DNA of 64,000 bases from Pseudomonas lini (GTDB taxonomy: Bacteria; Pseudomonadota; Gammaproteobacteria; Pseudomonadales; Pseudomonadaceae). The notes under the pieces were generated by a model that worked only from the letters and a program-made list of their open reading frames with translations, made no database searches and was not told the origin of the DNA. The translations under genes and the position numbers were made by a program. Location of the stretch: assembly GCF_964063345.1 (NCBI RefSeq), contig NZ_OZ061318.1:5890001-5954000 (forward strand), read 5' to 3'. Numbering within the stretch: position 1 is the stretch's first letter; each line of letters begins with the position of its first letter. This document shows, one piece after another, positions 1 to 7,662 of the stretch.

Positions 1-162
1 CGCATCGTGCATGCAGCGAAGGTTGCGCGTGTGCTGCGAATTTCCGCCGCGCCAGACTTTCGGCGAGCCTTCCAGCAGCATTACGCTGGCGCCTGCCTCT
101 CGTGCCATCAATGCGGCACATAACGCAGCGTTGCCGCCACCTATCACCAGAACGTCGACCAT
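1..162 (-). CDS. tcuA: FAD-dependent tricarballylate dehydrogenase-like protein, N-terminal fragment
   Basis: This is the first 54 codons of a flavoprotein whose remainder lies left of the window. The ATG at 162 has a GAGGAG ribosome site just upstream. The start reads MVDVLVIGGGNAALCAAL, a Rossmann FAD-binding motif (GGGNAA), followed by REAGASVMLLE, whose terminal acidic residue would bind the ribose, and a WRGGNSQHTRNLRCMHDA segment. That GGNSQHTRN stretch is typical of TcuA, which oxidises tricarballylate to cis-aconitate, in the fumarate reductase/succinate dehydrogenase flavoprotein superfamily. The family call rests on this segment alone, so another FAD dehydrogenase of the superfamily remains possible. 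It is separated from the PQQ-dehydrogenase gene by a strong hairpin and probably has its own promoter. Confidence 0.7.
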   Translation of the reverse strand, partial: MVDVLVIGGGNAALCAALMAREAGASVMLLEGSPKVWRGGNSQHTRNLRCMHDA

Positions 163-483
163 CGTATCTCCTCGATTCACTGGCAGGGCGAAGTGACTGC
201 CGCCAGTGGATTAACCATAGGGATGGGCTCATCGCGGCGAAAGGCGGATTTAGAGGTGAGGGCTTCAGTTTTAGTGAAGGGTGATGTTTCTGTGCAGAGG
301 GGTATGTGGCAGGAATTACCACGCTCCCAGAAATACAAAGCGCCCGATGCAAGTGCATCGGGCGCTTTGATATTGAAATGGATATAGCCCATTTCAGAGA
401 CAGGCAGATTTGCCCAATCCAAGACTTTGGAGACAGGTCACGATGGACTGGCTCCTTAGTCGATCAGCTATTGTCAGCAGCGA
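163..483. other. Intergenic region with terminator
   Basis: This gap separates two leftward genes. It holds the strong hairpin at 337-368 and presumably the promoter of the tcuA-like gene. I see no other supportable gene or repeat in it. Confidence 0.6.
337..368 (-). terminator. Hairpin terminator downstream of PQQ dehydrogenase
   Basis: A perfect 14-bp inverted repeat (AAAGCGCCCGATGC / GCATCGGGCGCTTT) encloses an AAGT loop. Flanking A and T residues let it act as a terminator in either direction. It lies about 115 bp past the stop of the PQQ-dehydrogenase gene and should end that operon. Confidence 0.8.
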
Positions 484-2919
484 TCACTTGCTGTCTGGAA
501 TTGCAAAGGCAACCAGCTTCGAACCAGGCTTCGTACGATAATGCGGACGCCCACCCTCGGCGACCACCACAAATTGCCTTCCGCTGACCGGACTGCGGTA
601 GGTCATGGGCGTAGCATTTGCGCTGGTGGCCAGGCGGCTGCTCCACAGCTCCCGACCGGTGGCGGCATCCAGGGCACGGAACGTATGCTCTGCTGCGCCA
701 CCGATAAATACCAGGCCGCCACGGGTCGTCACGGCGCCACCGGCGGTCGGTGTACCGATCGGGATGGAGACCAGGGTCGGCAGACCGAACGGGCCAATGT
801 CACGCGGTGAGCCAAATGGCTTGGACCAGATGAGCTTGCCGCTGACAAGATCAACAGCGCCAATCAGGCCCCAAGGCGGCGCATTGCAAGGAATGCCAAG
901 CTGCGAAAGGAAGTTGACCCGATAAGCACCGTATGGCGTGTCAAGCATAGGCTGCTCGGCTTGTCCCCCTGCGTCCAGACCAGGTGCAATCTTGAAATTG
1001 CGTTGCGTTGCTTCTTCGCGTGTTACCAACTCGATTCGGTCAGGGACCTGAGTCCAGTTGACGATCATCAGCCCGCGATCAACGTCCAGCGAGATGCCAT
1101 TCCAGTTCACACCACCCATTGAACCGGGATCGATCAAGACATTCTTGTCGAGCGTGATGGGCGTGAACTGGCCCTCGTAGCGCGATTGTTTGAACATGAT
1201 CCGGCAAACCATCTGGTCGATCGGCGTCGCCCCCCACATGTCTTTTTCGCGCAGTTGAGGCCCCCTGAAAGCAGGGAGCTCGACAGAGGCAGGTTGGGTA
1301 GGGGACAGCCATTCGCCTTTGGCAATATCACGCTGAGGCACAGGCTGTTCTTCCACCGCCTTGATCGGCTCGCCAGTCTCGCGGTCGAGCACGAAAATCT
1401 CGCCGCGCTTGGTCGGTTGGATCAGTGCTGGCCGCATGCCCTTTGCGGTAGGCCAGTTCAACAGGGTGGGCTGAGAGGCGACGTCATAATCCCAGATGTC
1501 GTGGTGCGTGGCCTGGAATTTCCAGCGCAGCCGACCCGTCTCCGCGTCGAGAGCGATCACCGCACTGGAGATGTCCTCGTCATAGGGACGGCGCTGGCCA
1601 CCGTAAGCATCAGGTGTCGCGTTGCCCACGGGCAAATAAATCAGGCCGAGCTTCTCATCCGCGCTGATGGGGGCCCAGCTGTTGGGCGTGGAAGGCGTGT
1701 AATACTGTCCTTCAGGTGGCAGGCCGAGGCGATTCGGCGCGCCGGCATCAAAAGCCCAGGCGAGTTCGCCTGTCACCGCATCGAAAGCCCTGATGACGCC
1801 CGACGGACCACCCCAATATTGCCCGTCGGGGATGCCGCCACCGACGACAATCTTGCCGCGGATAACTTGCGGTGCCGAGCTGACGTAGAACAAGCCATGT
1901 GGGTAAGGTGCGACGCCCTTTGTCAGATCGACCGCGCCGTTGTTACCAAACCCTGGGCAATATTCACCGGTTTTCGCATCCAGTGCCACCAGCGTGGGGT
2001 TGTGGCTGGGGGCGTAGATGCGTTCCGAGCAAAACCCATTGGCGTCAGGCACTTTGTAGTACGCCACACCCCGACAAGGTTTACCCGACTGCGGTACGCC
2101 GTTGGAAATGTCGCGGCGCCACAATTCTTTTCCGGTTTCCGCATCGAATGCATGGATGCCGTTATTGCCATCACACGCGTACAGGGAACTACCCATCATG
2201 ATGGGGGTGCCTTCGATCGCGTTGAGATCGCCGTTCACCGGCGCCATGTCGGCTTCCCAGACTTTGACCAGGTTCGAGACGTTGGTTGTGTCTATGTCGG
2301 CAAGCGGGCTGAAGCGGGTCCCACCCTGGTCATTGCCGTAGGCTTGCCAGTCGGTACGTTCGTTGTTGGCCATTGGCTCAGGCAGTTTCGCTGGCGCCTG
2401 CGATTGCAAGCCGCGTCTCAACATCGGAAAGTCCGGTGCGTCAGGTCCGAAAGCGTGACTGACGCTCCCCAAGGCGATTGCAGCGGCCAGGCCGCCGGCA
2501 AACGATGGCCAGCCGCGTGGAAGCTTCCGGGTGTTCGGCGCAGGCGTGAGTCGGGTGAAATGCGGTAGCAGAAGTACTGCGCCGAGAACGAACGGACCAA
2601 TCAGTCGGGGCGCCAGCTGCCAGCCGTTAAAACCCACTTCCCACAAGCTCCAGGCCGTGGTCCAGACCAGCATTGCGGCATAGACCCAAATCCCTCGCGC
2701 ATCGCCGCGCCAGAGAAATACAGCGCTTGTGATGAAGGCTAGTCCGGTGATCAGGTAGTACGCAGAACCTGCGTCCGCAACCAAGATGACACCGCCAATG
2801 GAAAGGGCCAGGCCGAGTATCAGTAATACAATGGCAAAGATACGACACACCCATCGTGAAGCTTTCGTCGTATCGCGCTTGGCATTCAAAGAGTCAGGCT
2901 CTGCGCCAATAGGGGTCAT
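484..2919 (-). CDS. Membrane-bound PQQ-dependent dehydrogenase (glucose/quinate/shikimate family)
   Basis: An 811-residue quinoprotein. The first ~150 residues hold four or five hydrophobic segments (roughly residues 24-45, 48-70, 78-95 and 105-125), the membrane anchor typical of the glucose/quinate/shikimate dehydrogenase group that passes electrons to ubiquinone. The rest is a periplasmic eight-bladed PQQ propeller with recurring W-type blade motifs such as GKELWRRD, GELAWAFD, GRLRWKF and GRELWSSR. It opens with DWQAYGNDQGGTRFSPL, a family hallmark. It probably oxidises a polyol, aldose or hydroxy acid in the periplasm; the substrate is not readable. It is third in a leftward operon after a cupin and an exported SMP-30 lactonase, which suits oxidation to a lactone followed by ring opening. 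Length is normal for the family. Confidence 0.88.
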   Translation of the reverse strand: MTPIGAEPDSLNAKRDTTKASRWVCRIFAIVLLILGLALSIGGVILVADAGSAYYLITGLAFITSAVFLWRGDARGIWVYAAMLVWTTAWSLWEVGFNGWQLAPRLIGPFVLGAVLLLPHFTRLTPAPNTRKLPRGWPSFAGGLAAAIALGSVSHAFGPDAPDFPMLRRGLQSQAPAKLPEPMANNERTDWQAYGNDQGGTRFSPLADIDTTNVSNLVKVWEADMAPVNGDLNAIEGTPIMMGSSLYACDGNNGIHAFDAETGKELWRRDISNGVPQSGKPCRGVAYYKVPDANGFCSERIYAPSHNPTLVALDAKTGEYCPGFGNNGAVDLTKGVAPYPHGLFYVSSAPQVIRGKIVVGGGIPDGQYWGGPSGVIRAFDAVTGELAWAFDAGAPNRLGLPPEGQYYTPSTPNSWAPISADEKLGLIYLPVGNATPDAYGGQRRPYDEDISSAVIALDAETGRLRWKFQATHHDIWDYDVASQPTLLNWPTAKGMRPALIQPTKRGEIFVLDRETGEPIKAVEEQPVPQRDIAKGEWLSPTQPASVELPAFRGPQLREKDMWGATPIDQMVCRIMFKQSRYEGQFTPITLDKNVLIDPGSMGGVNWNGISLDVDRGLMIVNWTQVPDRIELVTREEATQRNFKIAPGLDAGGQAEQPMLDTPYGAYRVNFLSQLGIPCNAPPWGLIGAVDLVSGKLIWSKPFGSPRDIGPFGLPTLVSIPIGTPTAGGAVTTRGGLVFIGGAAEHTFRALDAATGRELWSSRLATSANATPMTYRSPVSGRQFVVVAEGGRPHYRTKPGSKLVAFAIPDSK

Positions 2920-2977
2920 AAGGGTTTCTCCATGTGATCAATAGGACACACGTGTTGGGAACAAGCATTGAGGCGGC

Positions 2978-4222
2978 TCATTTGAATGACGCCGGAGGCA
3001 AGCCATGGGTGAACACCTTGGCGCTGAATATTGTCGCTCCTTGCCCCTTATCTCCATCACTGGTGACGGAGTACAAGGTGTTCGTATTGGGATCAATGGC
3101 GAGGCTAGTCGATAGCAGGTTGTGCCCTTGTTCGCGCCCCGGCAGCAGCACCTGGCCAATCGGGATACCGATCTGGTTAAAGACCATTACACGACCTTGC
3201 CCATAGATCGCCACATAGACATTGCCATCGGCGTCGACCCGCATCGAATCGGGGGAGGGCCCCGTGAAACGGTAGGGGATGGACGAACTGATGGTGGCGA
3301 TGGTAGTAGCGTTGGCCAGGTCGATGCGATGTAGAAGGTTGCGGCCAAATTCGGTTGCCCACAGCGTTTTTCCGTCTGGACTTAGCGTTACGCCGTTGGC
3401 CATCGAGAGATGGGGCAAGACGACAACAGGAGGCGAAAGATCGGGAGAAACGTAATAGATCCCGCCCTTTGGCTCGGTCGAGATACCTTTGAAATCACTG
3501 AAGTAGAAACCACCCTGTTTGTTGAACGCCAAGTCATTGGGCATGAATCCGGTGTCTTGCGCGATGATGGTTTGCATTCCCGTGCCATCGGGTTTGACCG
3601 CGAAAATCGCGCCGAGGTTGCGGTTCAGATCGAGAGCCGCGATGAACAGACGTCCGTCGGGATGAAATGCCAGTCCGCCAGGGGAGAGGTTCTCTATCGT
3701 GGCTACGATTGAAAGCTGTTTGGTCGGCGAGAGGCGAAGTACGCGTTTACCCGAAACATCACAGAAAAGCAGGTTGCCCTCGCGGTCAAATATCGCGCCT
3801 TCCAGTATCCGACCTTCGTTGGATGCTTTGAACCAGGTTTGAGCAGTAACCGTTGGAAGGCCTCGTTCCGATACTGGAATGGGTACAGGGCTTTGTGTCT
3901 GCTTGTCGTAGGCCAATGCTGAAGAGGCGGGGAGTTGTCCAGCGTATGCGCCTGTAGCGATGCCGGCGGCGCCGATAGCCAGACAGGCCAGCAGGCTGCT
4001 TAGCTGGAGCTTTCTGAGCACTCCAGGGACACGAGCGCTGCTTCTTCTATCCGAACGTTTCCTACCGGCATGAATGCTTGTCGTGTTGATCGCTGTGTGC
4101 ACCGCAGGCATGTCGAGTTGTGTCAGCGTGGGTAAAGCGGTCGTAGCGAATAGCCGGCTGGGGGGCGCGCCGGATATCGGCGCGACCAGCCCTTTGAAAT
4201 TGAACGTTACGCCAATGCTCAT
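2978..4222 (-). CDS. Exported SMP-30/gluconolactonase-like beta-propeller protein
   Basis: A predicted lactonase-type six-bladed propeller. The chosen ATG (MSIGVTFNF) has GGAG eight bases upstream; an ATG four codons earlier is less well placed. An unusual ~70-residue Ser/Arg-rich leader precedes a hydrophobic stretch (about residues 75-95, LSSLLACLAIGAAGIATGAYA) that looks like a signal peptide with a late start. The propeller carries family motifs: LEGAIFDREGNLLF, GGLAFHPDGRLFIAA, NDLAFNKQGGFYFSDF, MANGVTLSPDGKTLWATE and PDSMRVDADGNVYVA. These include Glu, Asn and Asp residues that bind the divalent metal in SMP-30 enzymes. The gene at 60993-62015 is a clear paralogue. It is 58 bp upstream of the PQQ dehydrogenase, so it probably hydrolyses that enzyme's lactone product in the periplasm. 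Confidence 0.82.
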   Translation of the reverse strand: MSIGVTFNFKGLVAPISGAPPSRLFATTALPTLTQLDMPAVHTAINTTSIHAGRKRSDRRSSARVPGVLRKLQLSSLLACLAIGAAGIATGAYAGQLPASSALAYDKQTQSPVPIPVSERGLPTVTAQTWFKASNEGRILEGAIFDREGNLLFCDVSGKRVLRLSPTKQLSIVATIENLSPGGLAFHPDGRLFIAALDLNRNLGAIFAVKPDGTGMQTIIAQDTGFMPNDLAFNKQGGFYFSDFKGISTEPKGGIYYVSPDLSPPVVVLPHLSMANGVTLSPDGKTLWATEFGRNLLHRIDLANATTIATISSSIPYRFTGPSPDSMRVDADGNVYVAIYGQGRVMVFNQIGIPIGQVLLPGREQGHNLLSTSLAIDPNTNTLYSVTSDGDKGQGATIFSAKVFTHGLPPASFK

Positions 4223-4366
4223 AACGAACTCCATTGTGCAAAGCCTTTTACTCCCCCTCAGGGGCGTAGACTTGTTTATTGTTTGATAGGGTGAAGCTGT
4301 GTTTCTTGCGCGCTAACGTTGGGCACACGACCAGCGAATGTCAGTCCGCCGGAGGGAACCCCTACT

Positions 4367-5119
4367 TCAAATCTCTTCCCGTGGGTACTGGAGCACGAGG
4401 ACCTCGGCACCTTCGCCACCTGCTTGGATCTCGAACTTTTCCTCAGTTGATTCCACGACGATCATGGACCAGAGAGGAAGCTCTTCTTCGCCATGCAGCA
4501 CGCTGCCGTTTCCGACGAAAACGTAATAACCGGATGCAATACCAGGGGGCGGACCGTCCACTTTCATACCAGCGCCCAATCGCAATACCTGAGCGCGCAG
4601 CCCATCTGCCTCATCTTCAAAAAGCAGTTCCCAACTCGCTTCTTCGCGGGCCTGCATCACAGGGGCAATGGAGAACTTGATGGGCTCGGACGTCAGGTGC
4701 CGGCGTTTGCTGGGACGCAGTTGCTCCCGGTAGCCAGGTTCACTCAAATAGACCGGTTGGGAGTTTCCGGTGTACATCCGCATGGCAACGAAGGACAGCC
4801 CTTGCGGACCCGCCACGATCGGTCCGTAAGCCGTGTGATGATCTTTGAACTGGACGGTGAGCGGTTCAAGTACCTGCCCGCGATTACCCAGTGTGCCACT
4901 GCCAGCGATGAACAACTGAAACATCGACACCCCGTGGAAATGAGGCACTACTGCTTCGTGTGCTCTGAGTTCAGACATTGTCGCCTGGGGGCCTGGGGCC
5001 CGCTCTTGAGAGCTCCGCGGGCCAAAGAAGGTCGTTCCCCAATGCTGGTTTCCGGTACCGGGCGAAACGATAACGCTCCGATTTGCAAGGGCGTCTGCCC
5101 CACTGCGCGTGTAAATCAT
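4367..5119 (-). CDS. Cupin-domain protein
   Basis: A 250-residue protein when started at the ATG at 5119, which has AGGAG eight bases upstream; the longer open frame to 5329 would run through the operator region. The first half holds a cupin metal-site motif (HEAVVPHFHGVSMFQLFIAG, with two or three His plus Gln/Glu candidates). The second half (about residues 150-245) resembles a second, more degenerate beta-barrel ending GEGAEVLVLQYP. Function is not recognisable: it could be a small dioxygenase, an isomerase or a sensor of the pathway substrate. It is first in the leftward operon with the lactonase and PQQ dehydrogenase, directly behind the palindromic operators in the shared promoter region. 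Confidence 0.72.
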   Translation of the reverse strand: MIYTRSGADALANRSVIVSPGTGNQHWGTTFFGPRSSQERAPGPQATMSELRAHEAVVPHFHGVSMFQLFIAGSGTLGNRGQVLEPLTVQFKDHHTAYGPIVAGPQGLSFVAMRMYTGNSQPVYLSEPGYREQLRPSKRRHLTSEPIKFSIAPVMQAREEASWELLFEDEADGLRAQVLRLGAGMKVDGPPPGIASGYYVFVGNGSVLHGEEELPLWSMIVVESTEEKFEIQAGGEGAEVLVLQYPREEI

Positions 5120-5233
5120 CACCAATGCTCCTATTGAATCTGCATGTATGCAGGACAAATCAACCGTCCATACGAGGCCGTAGCGTGCCCTCGGTCGACG
5201 CAAAATCATACTAGCATGTGTTTTGATAATTAG

Positions 5234-5260
5234 CACAAGTTTCAATAGGTGAAACTTGTG
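5234..5260. promoter_or_regulatory. Operator palindrome, site 1
   Basis: A perfect inverted repeat, CACAAGTTTCA-N5-TGAAACTTGTG, with 11-bp arms and spacer ATAGG. The inner core GTTTCA-N5-TGAAAC recurs at 5319-5335 and, less perfectly, at 19699-19715 and 23786-23802. There is no T-tract, so it reads as a protein-binding site rather than a terminator. Confidence 0.75.
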
Positions 5261-5317
5261 AGTGGCAGATTCGTGCTGAGTTAGCGCCGGTGCAAGCTTG
5301 TGTAAGATGGTGTTTGT

Positions 5318-5336
5318 GGTTTCATTCATTGAAACC
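5318..5336. promoter_or_regulatory. Operator palindrome, site 2
   Basis: A perfect inverted repeat, GGTTTCA-N5-TGAAACC, with spacer TTCAT. It shares the 6-bp half-sites and the 5-bp spacing of site 1 exactly. It lies about 145 bp upstream of the acyl-CoA ligase start. Confidence 0.72.
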
Positions 5337-5479
5337 TATTCCAAAAATAATTGACTTTCGTCTGGCTGCGGACGACAGTGCACCGTGGCAGCTCTGCTTT
5401 TGGGGAGAGCAGAGAAACGACTGCATCTCTTTACCTCGTCTCCCGATTTTCGATAGCGATCAAGGGCTTCAGTACCGAT

Positions 5480-7594
5480 ATGAATAATTACAAAAACTTG
5501 CTTGAACCACGTTCGATTGCGGTTGTAGGCGTGTCGGAGGATGCGGGACGTCCCGGCTCTCAGGCCGTAAGAGCTCTGATGAGCAATGGATACACCGGCG
5601 CGATCTATCCGGTGAATCCCAAATACGAAACCTTTGAAGGTTTGAAGTGCTATGGGTCCGTTGCCGATATCGAAGGCGACGTCGACCTCGTGGTGGTTGG
5701 CGTTCCTGCGCAGGGCGTTTTAGCCGTGCTGGAATCGAGTGCGCAGAAGAAGGTTCCTTTTGCGGTGGTTCTGAGCGGTGGCTTTCGAGAGAGCGGTCCG
5801 GAAGGGATTCTCCGTGAGGAGAAAATGCTCGCGATTGCCCGGGCGGCGGGCATGCGTATTATCGGGCCCAACTGCCTCGGTTTTGCCAACATCCATTCTC
5901 GTGTCTACGCCGCATTCGGCAGCATTACGCGTGAACCGAAACTCGAGAAAGGGTCGGTATCGCTGGTGACGCAGAGTGGGGGATTCGGCTACAGCATCGC
6001 CCTTGCATGTGCCGAAGCCGGTATTGGTTTCCGGCATGTCATCGCGACGGGCAACGAAAGCGATGTCAACACGGTACAGCTCATTGAGGCGCTGCTTGAT
6101 GATGACGAGACACACACCATCGTCGCCTATATCGAGGGAACCAATGACGGTCGTGCGCTGTTGGAAATCGGCCGCAAGGCTACGGCGCGCGGCAAGCCGA
6201 TCCTGCTGTGGAAGGGGGGCGTCACCGAGCAGGGCGCACTAGCGGCCGCATCGCATACCGCCAGCATGACGGGTGTCTATGATTTCTATCGTGCCCTGTT
6301 CAAGCAAACGGGGATCGTCGAGATCAGAGAGATCCATGAAGCGGTGGATTTCCTCAAGGCATTGGAAAGCAAAAAATACCCGGACAATGGGGGGGTCGCG
6401 GTGATGGGGGTATCGGGCGGGTCTGCGATCGTATTCGCAGATGCGGGTGAGCCTGAAGGTCTGACCTTGTGTGAACTTGGTAACGATACCCAGCAAAAGC
6501 TGCTGGCGGTCGTACCTAACATCGGGGCCGTCCATAATCCAATCGACCTTACCGCAGGGTATTTTTCAGCGGCCAATGCGCAGAAGTTGGAAGCCGCTGT
6601 AAGCGCGACGCTTGAAGACCCCGCCGTAGGATCGCTTTGCATTAACCTGGCAACCACAGGCGCCTCTGGCAGCCTGGCGGCAGCCCAGGTATTGGCCCGA
6701 ATTGCCGCGTCGGCGTCGAAGCCGATCCTGGTTTTTTCCTCAGCCCCCAGCGTTCAGATTGCAGAGGCGCTGCGTGTATTCGCTGATGCGGGAATTCCGG
6801 TGTTGCCTTCGCCGTCGCGAGCCGCCAAAGCTATCGCAATGCTGATGCGATTCAAGCGGACTCAATCGCGCATTTTGCAGATGCAAGAGGATGAGGGGCT
6901 CAAAGTAGAGCGAGCTTCTGTACCGCTTAGCACCGCCGTTGGCAGTCGGTCATCGTTGTCCGAGGTCGAGTCCAAGGAAATGCTGCGTTCCATCGGGATC
7001 CCCGTCACAACCGACCTGATCGTGAAGGGTTTTGACGCTGCGCTGTTCGACAAAGTCAAAGCGCCACTAGTCGTCAAGATTGTCTCTGCGGACATTGCGC
7101 ACAAAACCGAAATAGGCGGCGTAAAGGTCGGCATTCGGACTGCCCAGGAGCTGGAGTCAGCGATCGAGCAGGTGTTAGCCAACGCGCAACGGCATGTGCC
7201 TGCCGCCCACATTGAAGGTGTCCTCGTTTCCGAGATGGTGACAGGTGGCTTCGAACTGATTGCCGGGGTGGTCAAGGATCCTTCATTTGGCCCGGTGGTG
7301 GTAGTCGGCGCAGGTGGGATTTATGCGGAAGTACTGAAGGATTCCGCGTGTCGAATCGCCCCTTTCGGCCTGCCAACCGCTATGGAAATGCTCGATGAAT
7401 TGCAATGCAGCGTGATCATGAACGGGGTTCGGGGCGCGCCTCCCCTTGACGTCGATGCTGTTGCCCGCGCGTTGGTGGCGTTATCGCAGTTTGCCTGGGA
7501 GCAGCGCAGCGATATAGCCGAAATCGACATCAATCCAATGTTTGTATTGCCCCACGGTGTGATTGCCGCGGACGCCTTGATTGTGCGCGGTTAA
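5480..7594 (+). CDS. ADP-forming acyl-CoA synthetase (acetate--CoA ligase family)
   Basis: A 704-residue single-chain NDP-forming acyl-CoA ligase. It converts an acid, CoA and ATP to acyl-CoA, ADP and phosphate. The start at MNNYKNLLEPRSIAVVG was chosen because the family's CoA-binding Rossmann domain begins there (GVSEDAGRPGSQAVR, residues ~14-28). The succinyl-CoA-ligase-like part follows, with the phospho-histidine candidate in ALAAASHTASMTG. The ATP-grasp domain occupies roughly residues 480-704 (KIVSADIAHKTEIGGVK, VVVVGAGGIYAEV, AEIDINPM). It is first in an operon with a 2Fe-2S reductase and two crotonase-fold enzymes, so it most likely activates the pathway's carboxylic acid. The ribosome site is weak. 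The acid substrate cannot be deduced. Confidence 0.87.
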   Translation: MNNYKNLLEPRSIAVVGVSEDAGRPGSQAVRALMSNGYTGAIYPVNPKYETFEGLKCYGSVADIEGDVDLVVVGVPAQGVLAVLESSAQKKVPFAVVLSGGFRESGPEGILREEKMLAIARAAGMRIIGPNCLGFANIHSRVYAAFGSITREPKLEKGSVSLVTQSGGFGYSIALACAEAGIGFRHVIATGNESDVNTVQLIEALLDDDETHTIVAYIEGTNDGRALLEIGRKATARGKPILLWKGGVTEQGALAAASHTASMTGVYDFYRALFKQTGIVEIREIHEAVDFLKALESKKYPDNGGVAVMGVSGGSAIVFADAGEPEGLTLCELGNDTQQKLLAVVPNIGAVHNPIDLTAGYFSAANAQKLEAAVSATLEDPAVGSLCINLATTGASGSLAAAQVLARIAASASKPILVFSSAPSVQIAEALRVFADAGIPVLPSPSRAAKAIAMLMRFKRTQSRILQMQEDEGLKVERASVPLSTAVGSRSSLSEVESKEMLRSIGIPVTTDLIVKGFDAALFDKVKAPLVVKIVSADIAHKTEIGGVKVGIRTAQELESAIEQVLANAQRHVPAAHIEGVLVSEMVTGGFELIAGVVKDPSFGPVVVVGAGGIYAEVLKDSACRIAPFGLPTAMEMLDELQCSVIMNGVRGAPPLDVDAVARALVALSQFAWEQRSDIAEIDINPMFVLPHGVIAADALIVRG

Positions 7595-7662
7595 TGAGCC
7601 GCCCCCAAGCTTGTCGCGAGAAAGAGCAATGTACAAAACATTCTGTAAAGGGGTGAATCGCT

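Larger units (their letters stand above)
5120..5479. promoter_or_regulatory. Divergent promoter region with two palindromic operators
   Basis: This 360-bp region lies between the leftward cupin/SMP-30/PQQ operon and the rightward acyl-CoA ligase operon. It carries two copies of a GTTTCA-N5-TGAAAC palindrome whose centres are 80 bp apart (5247 and 5327). That is the arrangement expected for one regulator controlling both directions. I see no gene here. Confidence 0.7.

Noticed and set aside
1186..2568. A 460-codon open frame on the plus strand
   Set aside because: It lies entirely antisense to the PQQ-dehydrogenase gene, has no recognisable motif, and is Arg/Gly/Val-rich as expected for the shadow of a high-GC gene.
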